Source: an uncultured Lachnospiraceae bacterium (GTDB lineage: Bacteria; Bacillota; Clostridia; Lachnospirales; Lachnospiraceae). From it: a stretch of 16,980 nt of DNA. The position numbers and the translations under genes were made by a program. Where the stretch lies: positions 1 through 16,980 of the forward strand of contig CAJUTC010000061.1 in assembly GCA_910589195.1 (NCBI GenBank), given 5' to 3'. Shown here piece by piece: positions 1 to 7,545 of this stretch (its first letter is position 1; every line of letters begins with the position of its first letter). Under the pieces are notes generated by a model. It did no database searches and was not told where the DNA came from. It saw nothing but the letters and a program-made list of their open reading frames with translations.

Positions 1-173
1 TTTCAGAGAATGGTGTAATTCAACTTAATCAGCAAATATTGGACTTCCTCAATCTAAAGATTGGAATGGAACTATTGTCTATCCGAAGCAGTGATATAGC
101 TTTTACAATGGGTGCAACCGGTCCTCTGTTGGAAAGAGCCGACAACTATGAGGGCGAAATTCCTCTGTATTAA
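1..173 (+). CDS. AbrB/SpoVT-like small protein, 3' end only
   Basis: Frame 3 is open from the left edge to a TAA at 171-173 and encodes about 56 residues ending ...EGEIPLY. The middle reads IQLNQQILDFLNLKIGMELL followed by SIRSSDIAFTMGATGPLLER. This resembles the swapped-hairpin AbrB/MazE/SpoVT fold, where a short strand, a helix ('xxILDFLNLKIGMEL') and a second strand form a DNA-binding half-barrel. Proteins of this kind are transition-state regulators or antitoxins that act as dimers in the cytoplasm. The start lies outside the window, so length, start site and any partner gene are unknown. The family assignment rests on my memory of the motif, not on a search, and the target is unknown. 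Confidence 0.5.
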   Translation, partial: SENGVIQLNQQILDFLNLKIGMELLSIRSSDIAFTMGATGPLLERADNYEGEIPLY

Positions 174-197
174 AAAAGCAGGTATCATGATACCCGC
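172..197 (-). terminator. Palindromic hairpin with T-run, minus direction
   Basis: The core GGTATCATGATACC (181-194) is a perfect palindrome and extends to 178-197 with one G-T pair. Read on the minus strand it is followed by six T (complement of A172-A177). It fits a second, distal intrinsic terminator for guaA, about 105 bases past its stop. In the plus direction there is no T-run. Confidence 0.5.
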
Positions 198-258
198 CCA
201 AAATCCAGTATTCCTCAAATAATTAGAGCCATTTTAGAGCCAAACGGCATAAAACACT

Positions 259-291
259 CCCGGAAATGCCCATTTTATCAGCATTTCCGGG
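259..291. terminator. Bidirectional hairpin between AbrB-like gene and guaA
   Basis: The arms CCCGGAAATGC (259-269) and GCATTTCCGGG (281-291) are perfectly complementary over 11 bp, with an 11-base loop. Flanks are T-rich both ways: ATTTTATC after it on plus, AGTGTTTTA on minus. It sits 10 bases past the guaA stop and 85 bases past the AbrB-like stop, so it probably serves both convergent genes. Confidence 0.75.
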
Positions 292-301
292 ATTTTATCT
301 G

Positions 302-1843
302 TTACTCGAACTCTATCGTCCCCGGCGGTTTAGAAGTTAAATCATAAAACACCCGATTTACCCCTTTCACCTCATTTACGATCCGGTTCATGACCCTTTG
401 CAGTACTTCCCACGGAATCTGTGCCGCCTCTGCCGTCATAAAATCCGACGTTTCCACAGACCTCAGCACTACAGCGTAATCATACGTCCTAAAATCTCCC
501 ATTACCCCAACAGATCGCATATTAGTCAACGCAGCAAAATATTGACCCAGCTCCATGTCAATTCCGGCCTTTCCAATCTCATCCCGATAAATAAAGTCTG
601 CCTCCTGCACTATCCGTACCTTCTCTGCAGTGACTTCCCCCACAATCCGAATTCCTAGTCCGGGGCCTGGGAATGGCTGGCGGAATACAAGGTGTTCCGG
701 AATTCCCAGTTCCAATCCTACCTTACGCACTTCGTCCTTAAACAATAGCCGCAACGGTTCAACAATTTCTTTAAACTCCACACAGTCTGGCAGTCCGCCA
801 ACATTGTGATGGGACTTAATTACCGCTGATTTGCCAAGGCCGGATTCTATCACATCAGGATAGATGGTTCCCTGTACTAAGAAATCCACCGCACCAATCT
901 TCTTGGCCTCTTCTTCAAACACGTGGATAAACTCCGCTCCGATTATTTTACGTTTCTCTTCTGGTTCTTCCACCCTTGCCAGCTTGGCATAAAACCGATC
1001 CTGAGCATTCACACGGATAAAATTCAGTTCATAAGGGCCATTCGGGCCAAATACGGCCTCCACCTCATCCCCTTCATTTTTCCTTAATAAACCATGATCC
1101 ACAAAAACGCAAGTAAGCTGCTTTCCAACAGCCTTAGACAGCAACACTGCCGCAACCGAGGAATCGACTCCTCCAGACAAGGCACAAAGCACCTTTCCAG
1201 TTCCAATTTTCTCCCGGAGGGACTGAATCGCCTGGGAAGCAAAGGAATCCATTTTCCAATTACCTTGACAGCCGCATACATCGTAAATGAAACCACGAAG
1301 CATCTTGATTCCCTCTACTGTGTGCATAACCTCTGGATGAAACTGGGTCGCATACAATTTCCGCTCCGGGCACTCCATAGCCGCAACGGGGCACACCGGG
1401 GTATGAGCCGTTACGCAAAACCCTTCTGGTGCCTTTGCAATATAATCGGTATGGCTCATCCAGCAGTCCGTAGTTGCTTCCACATTGTTAAAAAGGATCG
1501 AAGACTGGTCAACTGATACTTGGGTTTTTCCATATTCGCTAACTGGAGCTGTAGCCACCTGTCCTCCAAGGGTATATGCGATTAGCTGGGAACCATAGCA
1601 AATTCCCAAAATCGGAATATTCATATTAAAAATATCAGGGTCAATATGGGGAGATTCCTCCAAATATACACTATTAGGGCCTCCAGTAAAAATAATTCCT
1701 TTCGGTTCCATTTCCCTGATTTTATCCAATTCCAGTGTGTATGGATGTACCTCACAATACACATGGCACTCCCGAACGCGGCGAGCAATTAACTGATTAT
1801 ACTGGCCTCCGAAATCCAGAACGATTATCATCTCTTGTTTCAT
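302..1843 (-). CDS. guaA: GMP synthase (glutamine-hydrolysing)
   Basis: GuaA converts XMP, ATP and glutamine to GMP, the last step of de novo guanine nucleotide synthesis, in the cytoplasm. The 513 residues match the usual length. The N-terminal class I glutamine amidotransferase covers about 1-190, with nucleophile Cys82 in GICYGSQ and the catalytic His169/Glu171 in QFHPE. The ATP pyrophosphatase domain follows with the P-loop SGGVDSS (223-229). The C-terminal XMP-binding and dimerisation domain ends with the conserved KPPGTIEFE. The ATG at 1843 has AAAGGAG six bases upstream, which fixes the start. It appears monocistronic: terminators lie downstream and a 720-base gap upstream. I looked for a purine riboswitch upstream and did not find one. 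Confidence 0.97.
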   Translation of the reverse strand: MKQEMIIVLDFGGQYNQLIARRVRECHVYCEVHPYTLELDKIREMEPKGIIFTGGPNSVYLEESPHIDPDIFNMNIPILGICYGSQLIAYTLGGQVATAPVSEYGKTQVSVDQSSILFNNVEATTDCWMSHTDYIAKAPEGFCVTAHTPVCPVAAMECPERKLYATQFHPEVMHTVEGIKMLRGFIYDVCGCQGNWKMDSFASQAIQSLREKIGTGKVLCALSGGVDSSVAAVLLSKAVGKQLTCVFVDHGLLRKNEGDEVEAVFGPNGPYELNFIRVNAQDRFYAKLARVEEPEEKRKIIGAEFIHVFEEEAKKIGAVDFLVQGTIYPDVIESGLGKSAVIKSHHNVGGLPDCVEFKEIVEPLRLLFKDEVRKVGLELGIPEHLVFRQPFPGPGLGIRIVGEVTAEKVRIVQEADFIYRDEIGKAGIDMELGQYFAALTNMRSVGVMGDFRTYDYAVVLRSVETSDFMTAEAAQIPWEVLQRVMNRIVNEVKGVNRVFYDLTSKPPGTIEFE

Positions 1844-2565
1844 AGTAATCTCCTTTTGTTTGTGGGAGGTTGCGCTTTATTTCTTGTCCATAGAATTTTT
1901 TCTAAATAAAAATGATTCCGATCGACTATTGCGAATCTTACATTCTTGCATTCCAAAATCCACAAGTCTGCTTAAACTTTCAATCAAACATACTAGCCAA
2001 GTCAGGAACTCAAACTCGTTCAATTGTGCCAATAGTTACAAAGCAGGCACAAAAATCCTATGCCGCCTTGGCCGATAGGGCATTAAATTGCTCTTCCATT
2101 CAGGCTATAAACAGTCTAAACAACAACAATGAAGGGGTACCCTTCCCTTATTCCGGTCCAGGTACACCTTCAAAGTCCGTCCGTTATCAGAATGACTCCG
2201 GCAATTCCTTTTGTATTTCTCATTCAACAGGCATCTGTCATTTGTATGAGAAACTGGTATTTGCTGTATTTTTTACTGCTCTCTGGGCACTGCATCTATG
2301 GTCTTTCAGCCCATTTCGCAACACTTGTCGTTGGTCATTTATCATATCTTTCGTAATCAGAACATTTCAAAAGCTTCAAACTCTTATGTATATCTCGGAA
2401 TTCTCCTATGTACAATGCCTGTCCTAATCCTTTGGAACATCCAGAACGTTTCCTCCCGTTAAGAGGAAACGTTCTACCTCTTTTGTATGAACACATTATA
2501 GCGAATCCCATGGCAAATAGCAAGCTTTTTTGTCGAATTCCCAGAAACTTCTAAATTTCAAATCC
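1844..2565. other. 722-base stretch without a convincing gene
   Basis: Between the guaA start and the uvrA stop I find no gene I can defend. The longest open frames (plus, 1912-2427 and 2129-2356) lack a ribosome site and give translations with no family signature, though the second has a hydrophobic tail. A strong 13-bp hairpin sits at 2443-2475 and a small GAAGGG/CCCTTC hairpin at 2131-2145. The stretch must hold the guaA promoter, but no clear -35/-10 pair stands out. It could be a decayed gene or an unrecognised small RNA. Confidence 0.5.
2443..2475 (+). terminator. 13-bp perfect hairpin, terminator-like
   Basis: The arms at 2443-2455 (AGAACGTTTCCTC) and 2463-2475 pair perfectly around a 7-base loop. 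On the plus strand the hairpin is followed by TACCTCTTTTG, a weak T-tract. On the minus strand no T-run follows, although it lies about 90 bases past the uvrA stop and could still block or stabilise the uvrA transcript. No plus-strand gene ends here, so its owner is unclear. Confidence 0.5.
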
Positions 2566-5529
2566 CTATTCGCTGTGCTCTGTGCGCAAATAACGTTTCA
2601 CATACATTCCTGTATAAGAGGCCGGATTTTGCGCCACTTCCTCCGGCGTTCCTTTGGCAATTACCGTACCGCCCCGATCGCCGCCTTCTGGCCCCATGTC
2701 TATAATATAATCTGCCGTTTTAATCACATCCAGGTTATGCTCAATCACGACCACTGTATTTCCGCCCTCTGACAACCGGCGGAGAATTTCGATCAGCTTG
2801 TGCACATCCGCAAAATGAAGCCCTGTGGTAGGCTCGTCCAAAATATAAATGGTTTTTCCTGTGCTCCGTTTGCTCAGCTCAGATGCCAGTTTAATTCTCT
2901 GTGCCTCTCCGCCGGATAATTCGGTAGATGGCTGGCCTAATTTTACATAGGAAAGACCCACATCGTATAATGTCTGGATCTTCCGCGCGATGGTCGGCAC
3001 ATGTTCAAAAAACTTCACAGCTTCTTCCACCGTCATATCCAGTACATCGTAAATGCTTTTTCCCTTATATTTAACCTCCAGGGTTTCCCGGTTATACCGC
3101 TTTCCGCCGCAGACTTCACAGGGAACATATACATCCGGAAGGAAATGCATCTCGATCTTAATAATCCCATCGCCGCTGCAAGCTTCACACCGCCCGCCCT
3201 TTACATTAAAACTAAAGCGCCCTTTGGCATATCCTCTGGTTTTGGCATCGGTGGTAGAAGCAAACAGATCCCGGATCAAGTCAAAAACTCCAGTATACGT
3301 CGCCGGATTGGATCTGGGAGTCCGTCCAATGGGCGATTGATCAATCGCTATAATTTTATCCAACTGTTCTGTACCTTCTAAACTGGTAAATTTCCCGGGA
3401 ATCGTTCTGGCCCGGTTCAATTTCTTTGCCAGCGCTTTATACAAGATTTCATTCACCAAGGAGCTTTTTCCGGAACCGGATACCCCGGTTACACATGTCA
3501 TAACCCCGAGAGGAATCTCTGCCTTTATCTTTTTCAGGTTATTCTCCGCCGCTCCCTTTACCGTCAGCCATCCGGTTGGCTTTTTTCGTTCCCGGGGTAC
3601 TGGAATCTGCATCCGCCCGCTTAAATAGGCACCAGTAATTGATTCTTCACAGTTCATAATATCTTCTGCCGTACCGGTTGCTACCACACGCCCCCCGTGT
3701 TCCCCTGCCCCGGGACCAATATCCACAATGTAGTCCGCCGCCCGCATGGTATCCTCGTCATGCTCTACTACCAACACGCTGTTGCCCAAATCCCTCAGAT
3801 GAAGCAGCGTCTTTAATAGCTTATCATTATCCCGCTGATGGAGCCCGATACTAGGTTCATCCAGGATATACGCTACCCCAACCAGACCGGAACCGATCTG
3901 GGTGGCCAGACGGATTCTTTGAGCCTCCCCGCCGGATAAGGTTCCGGTAGCACGGGAGAGGGACAAATAGTCCAGACCTACATCAATTAAAAAGCTAATC
4001 CTGGCACGGATTTCTTTTAAAATCGGGCCTCCGATGGCTTCCTGCATGGGAGTCAGTATCAGGCTGTCAATAAATTCACGGAACATAACGATAGACATAT
4101 TGGTTGCCTGGTAAATATTTTTATCGCCTACCGTTACCGCCAGGGACTCCTTTTTCAGCCTTTGCCCGTGGCAGGCGGGACAAGGTGTAATCCGCATATA
4201 GGTTTCATATTCCGCTTTCGACGATTCTGAAAACGTTTCCCGGTAACGGCGGTTCACATTATCAATTAAACCCTCAAACGCCACATCGTAAACGCCTTCT
4301 CCCCGTTGTCCTTTATAGCGGACCTTTACCTCTTTTCCGCCGGTTCCATAAAGCAGGATATCATGGATTTTCTCCGGGTAATCTTCAAAGGGCGTATCCA
4401 GACTGAAGTGATATTCCTCAGCCAGGGCATCTAGGATGGCCCTGGTGAAGCTTCCCTTCTCTGAACAGGACTGCCATCCCATAACCACAATCGCTCCCTG
4501 GGAAATGCTTAAGGACTGGTCAGGAATCATCAGATTTTCATCAAACTCCATCTTATAACCAAGACCAAAGCACTCCGGACAGGCGCCAAAGGGGTTATTA
4601 AAGGAAAAGCTTCTCGGTTCCACTTCCTCTATGCTGATTCCACAGTCCGGGCAGGAAAAGCTTTGGGAAAAACGCAGTATGTTTCCATCCGGCTCATCAA
4701 GCTCCTGGCTTTCGGATAAATCCGAACGGCTAGTTTCGTCTGCCAGGACAGCGTCACGGTTTCCCGTTGACAGGCCAGAGCCGGCCCTTCCCTCCGCCGC
4801 GCCAGTACCGCCAGCCACGTCTACTAACATAAGACCATTTGCCAAAGCCAAAACCGTTTCTATGGAATCGGTCAGCCTTTTCTCGATGCCAGGCCGTACG
4901 ATTAAGCGATCCACTACAATTTCAATATTATGTTTAATGTTTTTCTCCAGCTTGATCTCCTCAGAAAGCTCATACAGATTCCCGTCTATCCGAACCCGCA
5001 CATAGCCGCTTTTTCTGGCCTGTTCCAGCACCTTCACATGTTCGCCTTTACGTCCTCTTACCACTGGAGCTAAAAGCTGGATCTTTGTCCGCTCTGGCAT
5101 AGTCAAAAGCTGATCTACCATCTGATCCACAGTCTGCTTACGGATTTCCTTCCCGCATTTAGGACAGTGCGGAATGCCTGCTCTGGCATAAAGCAGACGC
5201 ATATAATCATAAATTTCAGTCACCGTACCCACAGTAGAGCGTGGATTCCGGTTTGTTGATTTCTGGTCAATTGAAATAGCTGGAGATAATCCCTCGATGC
5301 TCTCCACATCCGGTTTTTCCATCTGCCCTAAAAACTGACGGGCATAGGAAGACAGGGATTCCATATACCGCCGCTGCCCCTCCGCATATATGGTATCAAA
5401 TGCCAGAGAGGACTTGCCAGAGCCGGAAAGCCCAGTCAGCACCACAAGTTCATTCCGTGGGATATCCACCGAAATATTGTTCAGATTATGTTCATTTGCG
5501 CCGCGGATTTTAATATATTGCTTCGCCAT
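2566..5529 (-). CDS. uvrA: Excinuclease ABC subunit A
   Basis: UvrA is the dimeric ABC-type ATPase that finds bulky DNA lesions and loads UvrB in nucleotide excision repair. Two ABC modules are visible. Module one has Walker A GLSGSGKS (33-40) and signature LSGGEAQR (531-538). Module two has Walker A GVSGSGKS (682-689) and signature LSGGEAQR (871-878). The zinc ligands are Cys293/296/317/320 and Cys781/784/804/807, with a further CPKC at 122-125. Walker B strings are YILDEPSIGLH and YILDEPTTGLH. At 987 residues it is about 40 longer than usual, because of a Gly/Ala/Ser-rich, acidic stretch at about 237-281. The ATG at 5529 has AAAGAGGTGA three bases upstream. No uvrB is adjacent. A LexA box and promoter lie upstream, so SOS control is likely. 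Confidence 0.97.
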   Translation of the reverse strand: MAKQYIKIRGANEHNLNNISVDIPRNELVVLTGLSGSGKSSLAFDTIYAEGQRRYMESLSSYARQFLGQMEKPDVESIEGLSPAISIDQKSTNRNPRSTVGTVTEIYDYMRLLYARAGIPHCPKCGKEIRKQTVDQMVDQLLTMPERTKIQLLAPVVRGRKGEHVKVLEQARKSGYVRVRIDGNLYELSEEIKLEKNIKHNIEIVVDRLIVRPGIEKRLTDSIETVLALANGLMLVDVAGGTGAAEGRAGSGLSTGNRDAVLADETSRSDLSESQELDEPDGNILRFSQSFSCPDCGISIEEVEPRSFSFNNPFGACPECFGLGYKMEFDENLMIPDQSLSISQGAIVVMGWQSCSEKGSFTRAILDALAEEYHFSLDTPFEDYPEKIHDILLYGTGGKEVKVRYKGQRGEGVYDVAFEGLIDNVNRRYRETFSESSKAEYETYMRITPCPACHGQRLKKESLAVTVGDKNIYQATNMSIVMFREFIDSLILTPMQEAIGGPILKEIRARISFLIDVGLDYLSLSRATGTLSGGEAQRIRLATQIGSGLVGVAYILDEPSIGLHQRDNDKLLKTLLHLRDLGNSVLVVEHDEDTMRAADYIVDIGPGAGEHGGRVVATGTAEDIMNCEESITGAYLSGRMQIPVPRERKKPTGWLTVKGAAENNLKKIKAEIPLGVMTCVTGVSGSGKSSLVNEILYKALAKKLNRARTIPGKFTSLEGTEQLDKIIAIDQSPIGRTPRSNPATYTGVFDLIRDLFASTTDAKTRGYAKGRFSFNVKGGRCEACSGDGIIKIEMHFLPDVYVPCEVCGGKRYNRETLEVKYKGKSIYDVLDMTVEEAVKFFEHVPTIARKIQTLYDVGLSYVKLGQPSTELSGGEAQRIKLASELSKRSTGKTIYILDEPTTGLHFADVHKLIEILRRLSEGGNTVVVIEHNLDVIKTADYIIDMGPEGGDRGGTVIAKGTPEEVAQNPASYTGMYVKRYLRTEHSE

Positions 5530-5544
5530 GGGTCACCTCTTTCA

Positions 5545-5705
5545 ATCTGCCTTGTAATAAATGTTTGCGCCCCCCTTTTCAAGATACTGGGGATAGGTAA
5601 ATAGGCAGTATGCGGCAATCAGCCTCTGCGCCGAATCCCGTTTTGGCCTATTGGGGCCAGGTCTGTTCTTAAAAAGGGTTCCCAATTGCCTATCTGCCTT
5701 GTAAT
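5545..5705 (-). repeat. uvrA leader with a 14-base direct repeat at its ends
   Basis: The string ATCTGCCTTGTAAT occurs at 5545-5558 and again at 5692-5705 (minus strand ATTACAAGGCAGAT), bracketing most of the untranslated uvrA leader. Within it, TGCCTAT at 5687-5693 can pair with ATAGGCA at 5601-5607. A weak second minus promoter is also possible (TTGAAA at 5577-5582, 17 bases, TATTAC at 5554-5559). The function is not known to me. Confidence 0.5.
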
Positions 5706-5715
5706 TGACTTTCTA

Positions 5716-5744
5716 AGTATAGCATACCCATTTTTTATATTCAA
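5716..5744 (-). promoter_or_regulatory. uvrA promoter
   Basis: On the minus strand, TTGAAT (5739-5744), a 17-base spacer and TATACT (5716-5721) preceded by TGC form a strong sigma-A promoter with an extended -10. Transcription would start near 5709, leaving a leader of about 180 bases before the uvrA ATG. Confidence 0.8.
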
Positions 5745-5752
5745 CCATTTTT

Positions 5753-5766
5753 CGAACAAATGTTTT
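5753..5766. promoter_or_regulatory. LexA (SOS) box
   Basis: CGAACAAATGTTTT matches the Gram-positive LexA/DinR operator CGAACRNRYGTTYC at all but the last base. It sits 8 bases upstream of the uvrA -35 on the minus strand and about 40 bases upstream of the putative -35 of the divergent WYL regulator, so LexA bound here most plausibly controls uvrA. Confidence 0.8.
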
Positions 5767-5803
5767 ATTCTTAAAATGTGTTTTTCAAGTTCTGAAACAC
5801 GAC

Positions 5804-5832
5804 TTTATGTTGTGGCGCTTGTATGCTATACT
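5804..5832 (+). promoter_or_regulatory. Extended -10 promoter for the WYL regulator
   Basis: TATACT at 5827-5832 is preceded by TGC, giving an extended -10. The -35 at 17 bases (TTTATG, 5804-5809) is poor. The 12-base string GTATGCTATACT (5821-5832) is identical to the one in the divergent uvrA promoter. Start of transcription would be near 5839. Confidence 0.55.
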
Positions 5833-5897
5833 ATTGGCAGGATGTTGGCGGCAAAAGGTCATTTTCCCTGGTATCTTGACAGATTGGAGATAGACAA

Positions 5898-6863
5898 ATG
5901 AAGATAGACCGTTTAATTGGAATCATAACAATTCTGCTACAACACGATAAAATAACAGCCCCTGAATTGGCAAAACGGTTTGAAGTGTCACGGCGGACAA
6001 TCAATCGTGATATCGAGCATATTTGCAAAGCCGGAATCCCGATCGTTACGACACAAGGGTATGGTGGCGGTCTTTCGATTGCGGACGGCTATAAATTTGA
6101 TAAAACATTCTATACGAAAGACGAATTGCAAACCATTTTCGCAGGACTTAGAGGAATGGACAGCATATCAAGAAACTCTGCCTTGGCCAATTTGCTTGAT
6201 AAGCTTTCGGACAAGGGGCAGCGGATCCTTGCGGAGGATAGTATCATCATTGATTTAGGATCCCACTATCAGGCTTCCCTCATTCAAAAAATTGAACAAC
6301 TCAAACAGGCAATCCAAACAAAGCACCTTGTCACATTTCAATATTACTACAGAAAAGGCGAAGCAGTACGCCAGGTAGAGCCATACCGTTTGATTTTCAA
6401 GTGGGCGTCATGGTATGTGCTGGGCTTTTGTTTCGATCGGCAAGCTTACCGCCTGTTTAAATTAAACCGCCTTTGGAATTTACAAATAGAAGAAACCATT
6501 TTTTCTGAGAGAAACATTCCCGAAGAAGCATTATCAATTGGAGATTATCTTACAGAGGGCAAGCTCCATTTGAAGGCGGTATTTGAGGAAAGTGAAAAAT
6601 ACCGTTTAATCGAGGAATATGGAATCGAAAGTTATTCCATAAGGGAAGATGGGAAATTGTCATTTGAGCACGATTTCGCAAGCTATGAGAATATGCGGGA
6701 ATGGGTATTCAGTTTTGGGGATAAAGTGTTTGTATTAGACCCAAAGGAATTACAGGACGACCAAAGAAAGCAGGCCGAAACGATTCTGAACCGGTACAAG
6801 GGTAATAAGTTGACGTCGAAGGATCATCACACTATGGCCGAAAGAAGCTGTCAGCATGATTGA
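5898..6863 (+). CDS. YafY-type HTH and WYL-domain transcriptional regulator
   Basis: This 321-residue protein has an N-terminal winged helix-turn-helix of the HTH_11/DeoR type at about 1-60 (TAPELAKRFEVSRRTINRDIE, with the GGGL wing turn near 56-59). A WYL domain follows at about 139-210, with a WYVLGFC version of the signature at 172-178, then a WCX-type C-terminal extension to about 300. WYL proteins are cytoplasmic regulators thought to sense nucleic acids or nucleotides, often near defence or DNA-damage genes. GGAG lies 8 bases before the ATG. It is divergent from uvrA and precedes the DUF3795/TfoX pair on the same strand after a 412-base gap, so it may control that pair. Its ligand and targets are unknown. 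Confidence 0.85.
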   Translation: MKIDRLIGIITILLQHDKITAPELAKRFEVSRRTINRDIEHICKAGIPIVTTQGYGGGLSIADGYKFDKTFYTKDELQTIFAGLRGMDSISRNSALANLLDKLSDKGQRILAEDSIIIDLGSHYQASLIQKIEQLKQAIQTKHLVTFQYYYRKGEAVRQVEPYRLIFKWASWYVLGFCFDRQAYRLFKLNRLWNLQIEETIFSERNIPEEALSIGDYLTEGKLHLKAVFEESEKYRLIEEYGIESYSIREDGKLSFEHDFASYENMREWVFSFGDKVFVLDPKELQDDQRKQAETILNRYKGNKLTSKDHHTMAERSCQHD

Positions 6864-6880
6864 AGCAGGTTCCGCCTGCT
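6864..6880 (+). terminator. Weak hairpin after the WYL regulator stop
   Basis: AGCAGG (6864-6869) pairs with CCTGCT (6875-6880) across a 5-base loop, starting right after the TGA. The following GTCATTATG is not a T-run, so termination here is doubtful. Confidence 0.25.
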
Positions 6881-6936
6881 GTCATTATGTAGCTCTTAAA
6901 CGTTACCCGGCAATGCTCCGGTATATTGTCGGTTTT

Positions 6937-7014
6937 GTCTGCGGTCTTTCTGTAGATCACTCCTTTTGCCGGAGGGATTGCCGCAGCAGGAAGTCTGCGG
7001 TCTATTTGTAGCTC
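6937..7014. repeat. Imperfect 22-base direct repeat
   Basis: Positions 6937-6958 (starting GTCTGCGGTCT) and 6993-7014 match at 19 of 22 bases, 56 bases apart. A shorter related string (ATGTAGCTCT) is at about 6888-6897. The repeats fall in the non-coding gap between the WYL regulator and the DUF3795 gene, which suggests local duplication or the remnant of an inserted element. Confidence 0.6.
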
Positions 7015-7078
7015 TGAGCCCATGGAGCGGAAAGTCGAACATGATGGTTCTAAAGCGCACAAAATTGAACCCAGAATC

Positions 7079-7106
7079 TTGAAACCGGAATCAGCGATTT
7101 TAAAAT
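7079..7106 (+). promoter_or_regulatory. Promoter for the DUF3795/TfoX pair
   Basis: TTGAAA (7079-7084), a 16-base spacer and TAAAAT (7101-7106) form a plausible sigma-A promoter. A start near 7113 would begin the transcript at the base of the hairpin described next. Confidence 0.5.
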
Positions 7107-7113
7107 AAAGGAA

Positions 7114-7241
7114 AGCAACATGACACCCTGTTGTCGTGTTGCTTGTGCTATTATATAGGAAGCCGCGAAACTCTTTTACAAGACGCGGAGGTTTGATTAG
7201 TCAAACCGGGCCAAATAAGGGCGAATGGCACCGGAATCCTA
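7114..7241 (+). promoter_or_regulatory. Structured 5' leader: hairpin plus possible four-way junction
   Basis: The first hairpin has 12-bp arms at 7114-7125 and 7132-7143 (one G-U) and a 6-base loop. After it, TAGGA (7156-7160) can pair with TCCTA (7237-7241), closing three helices: CCGCG/CGCGG (7163-7167 with 7184-7188), GGTTTGA/TCAAACC (7190-7196 with 7201-7207, loop TTAG) and GGGCCA/TGGC-A-CC (7208-7213 with 7226-7232, one bulged A). AAGGAGG and the ATG follow within 35 bases. It matches no riboswitch class I know. All helices were found by eye, and no energy was computed. Confidence 0.4.
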
Positions 7242-7275
7242 AAGTGTTATTATCAGCCGAAAGGAGGAGCGATTT

Positions 7276-7536
7276 ATGGTAGAATCAAGATGTGGCCTTT
7301 TATGCAGCGAATGTTCCTACCAAAAACAGATGGTCTGCAAAGGCTGTACAACAATTGAAAAACCCTTTTGGGGAGAAAGCTGTCCCATAAAGTCTTGCTG
7401 TGAAGCAAGCAAACATAACCATTGCGGACAATGCAAAAACTTCTCTTGCGATTTGCTAACGCGATTCGCTTATGATGAAAAGCAAGGAGATAACGGAAAA
7501 CGGATCCAGCAGTGCAGATGTTGGATTGGAAAGTAG
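7276..7536 (+). CDS. Cys-rich DUF3795-family protein
   Basis: This 86-residue protein contains 13 cysteines (6, 10, 13, 21, 24, 36, 41, 42, 50, 53, 58, 80, 82). They include two CxxC pairs (21/24 and 50/53), a CxxxCxxC (6/10/13) and a C-x-C near the end. The pattern, with GxxCPIKSCC and CGQCxxFxC, is the one I associate with DUF3795, a family of unknown function presumed to bind zinc or an iron-sulphur cluster. There is no signal peptide or membrane segment, so it should be cytoplasmic. AAGGAGG lies 8 bases before the ATG. The stop TAG is only 9 bases before the next start, which means the two genes are translated from one message. Confidence 0.8.
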   Translation: MVESRCGLLCSECSYQKQMVCKGCTTIEKPFWGESCPIKSCCEASKHNHCGQCKNFSCDLLTRFAYDEKQGDNGKRIQQCRCWIGK

Positions 7537-7545
7537 GTGGTCAGC

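Noticed and set aside
1844..2000. Expected purine riboswitch before guaA
   Set aside because: The conserved core and the TACTCGTA-like pairing strand were not found on the minus strand.
1912..2427. A 171-codon open frame on plus upstream of guaA
   Set aside because: No ribosome site before the ATG, no family motif, and codon use unlike the neighbours. I treat it as chance or remnant.
4631..5005. A 124-codon plus frame inside uvrA
   Set aside because: It is antisense to the confidently identified uvrA, and it covers the low-complexity linker, which explains the long open frame.
6832..7062. A 76-codon minus frame over the end of the WYL gene
   Set aside because: Overlaps a confident gene on the other strand and has no ribosome site. 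It reads through the direct repeats.
7156..7241. tRNA-like cloverleaf
   Set aside because: The length is about right, but the acceptor stem is 5 bp, there is no TTCGANTC T-loop, no anticodon arm of standard form and no CCA.
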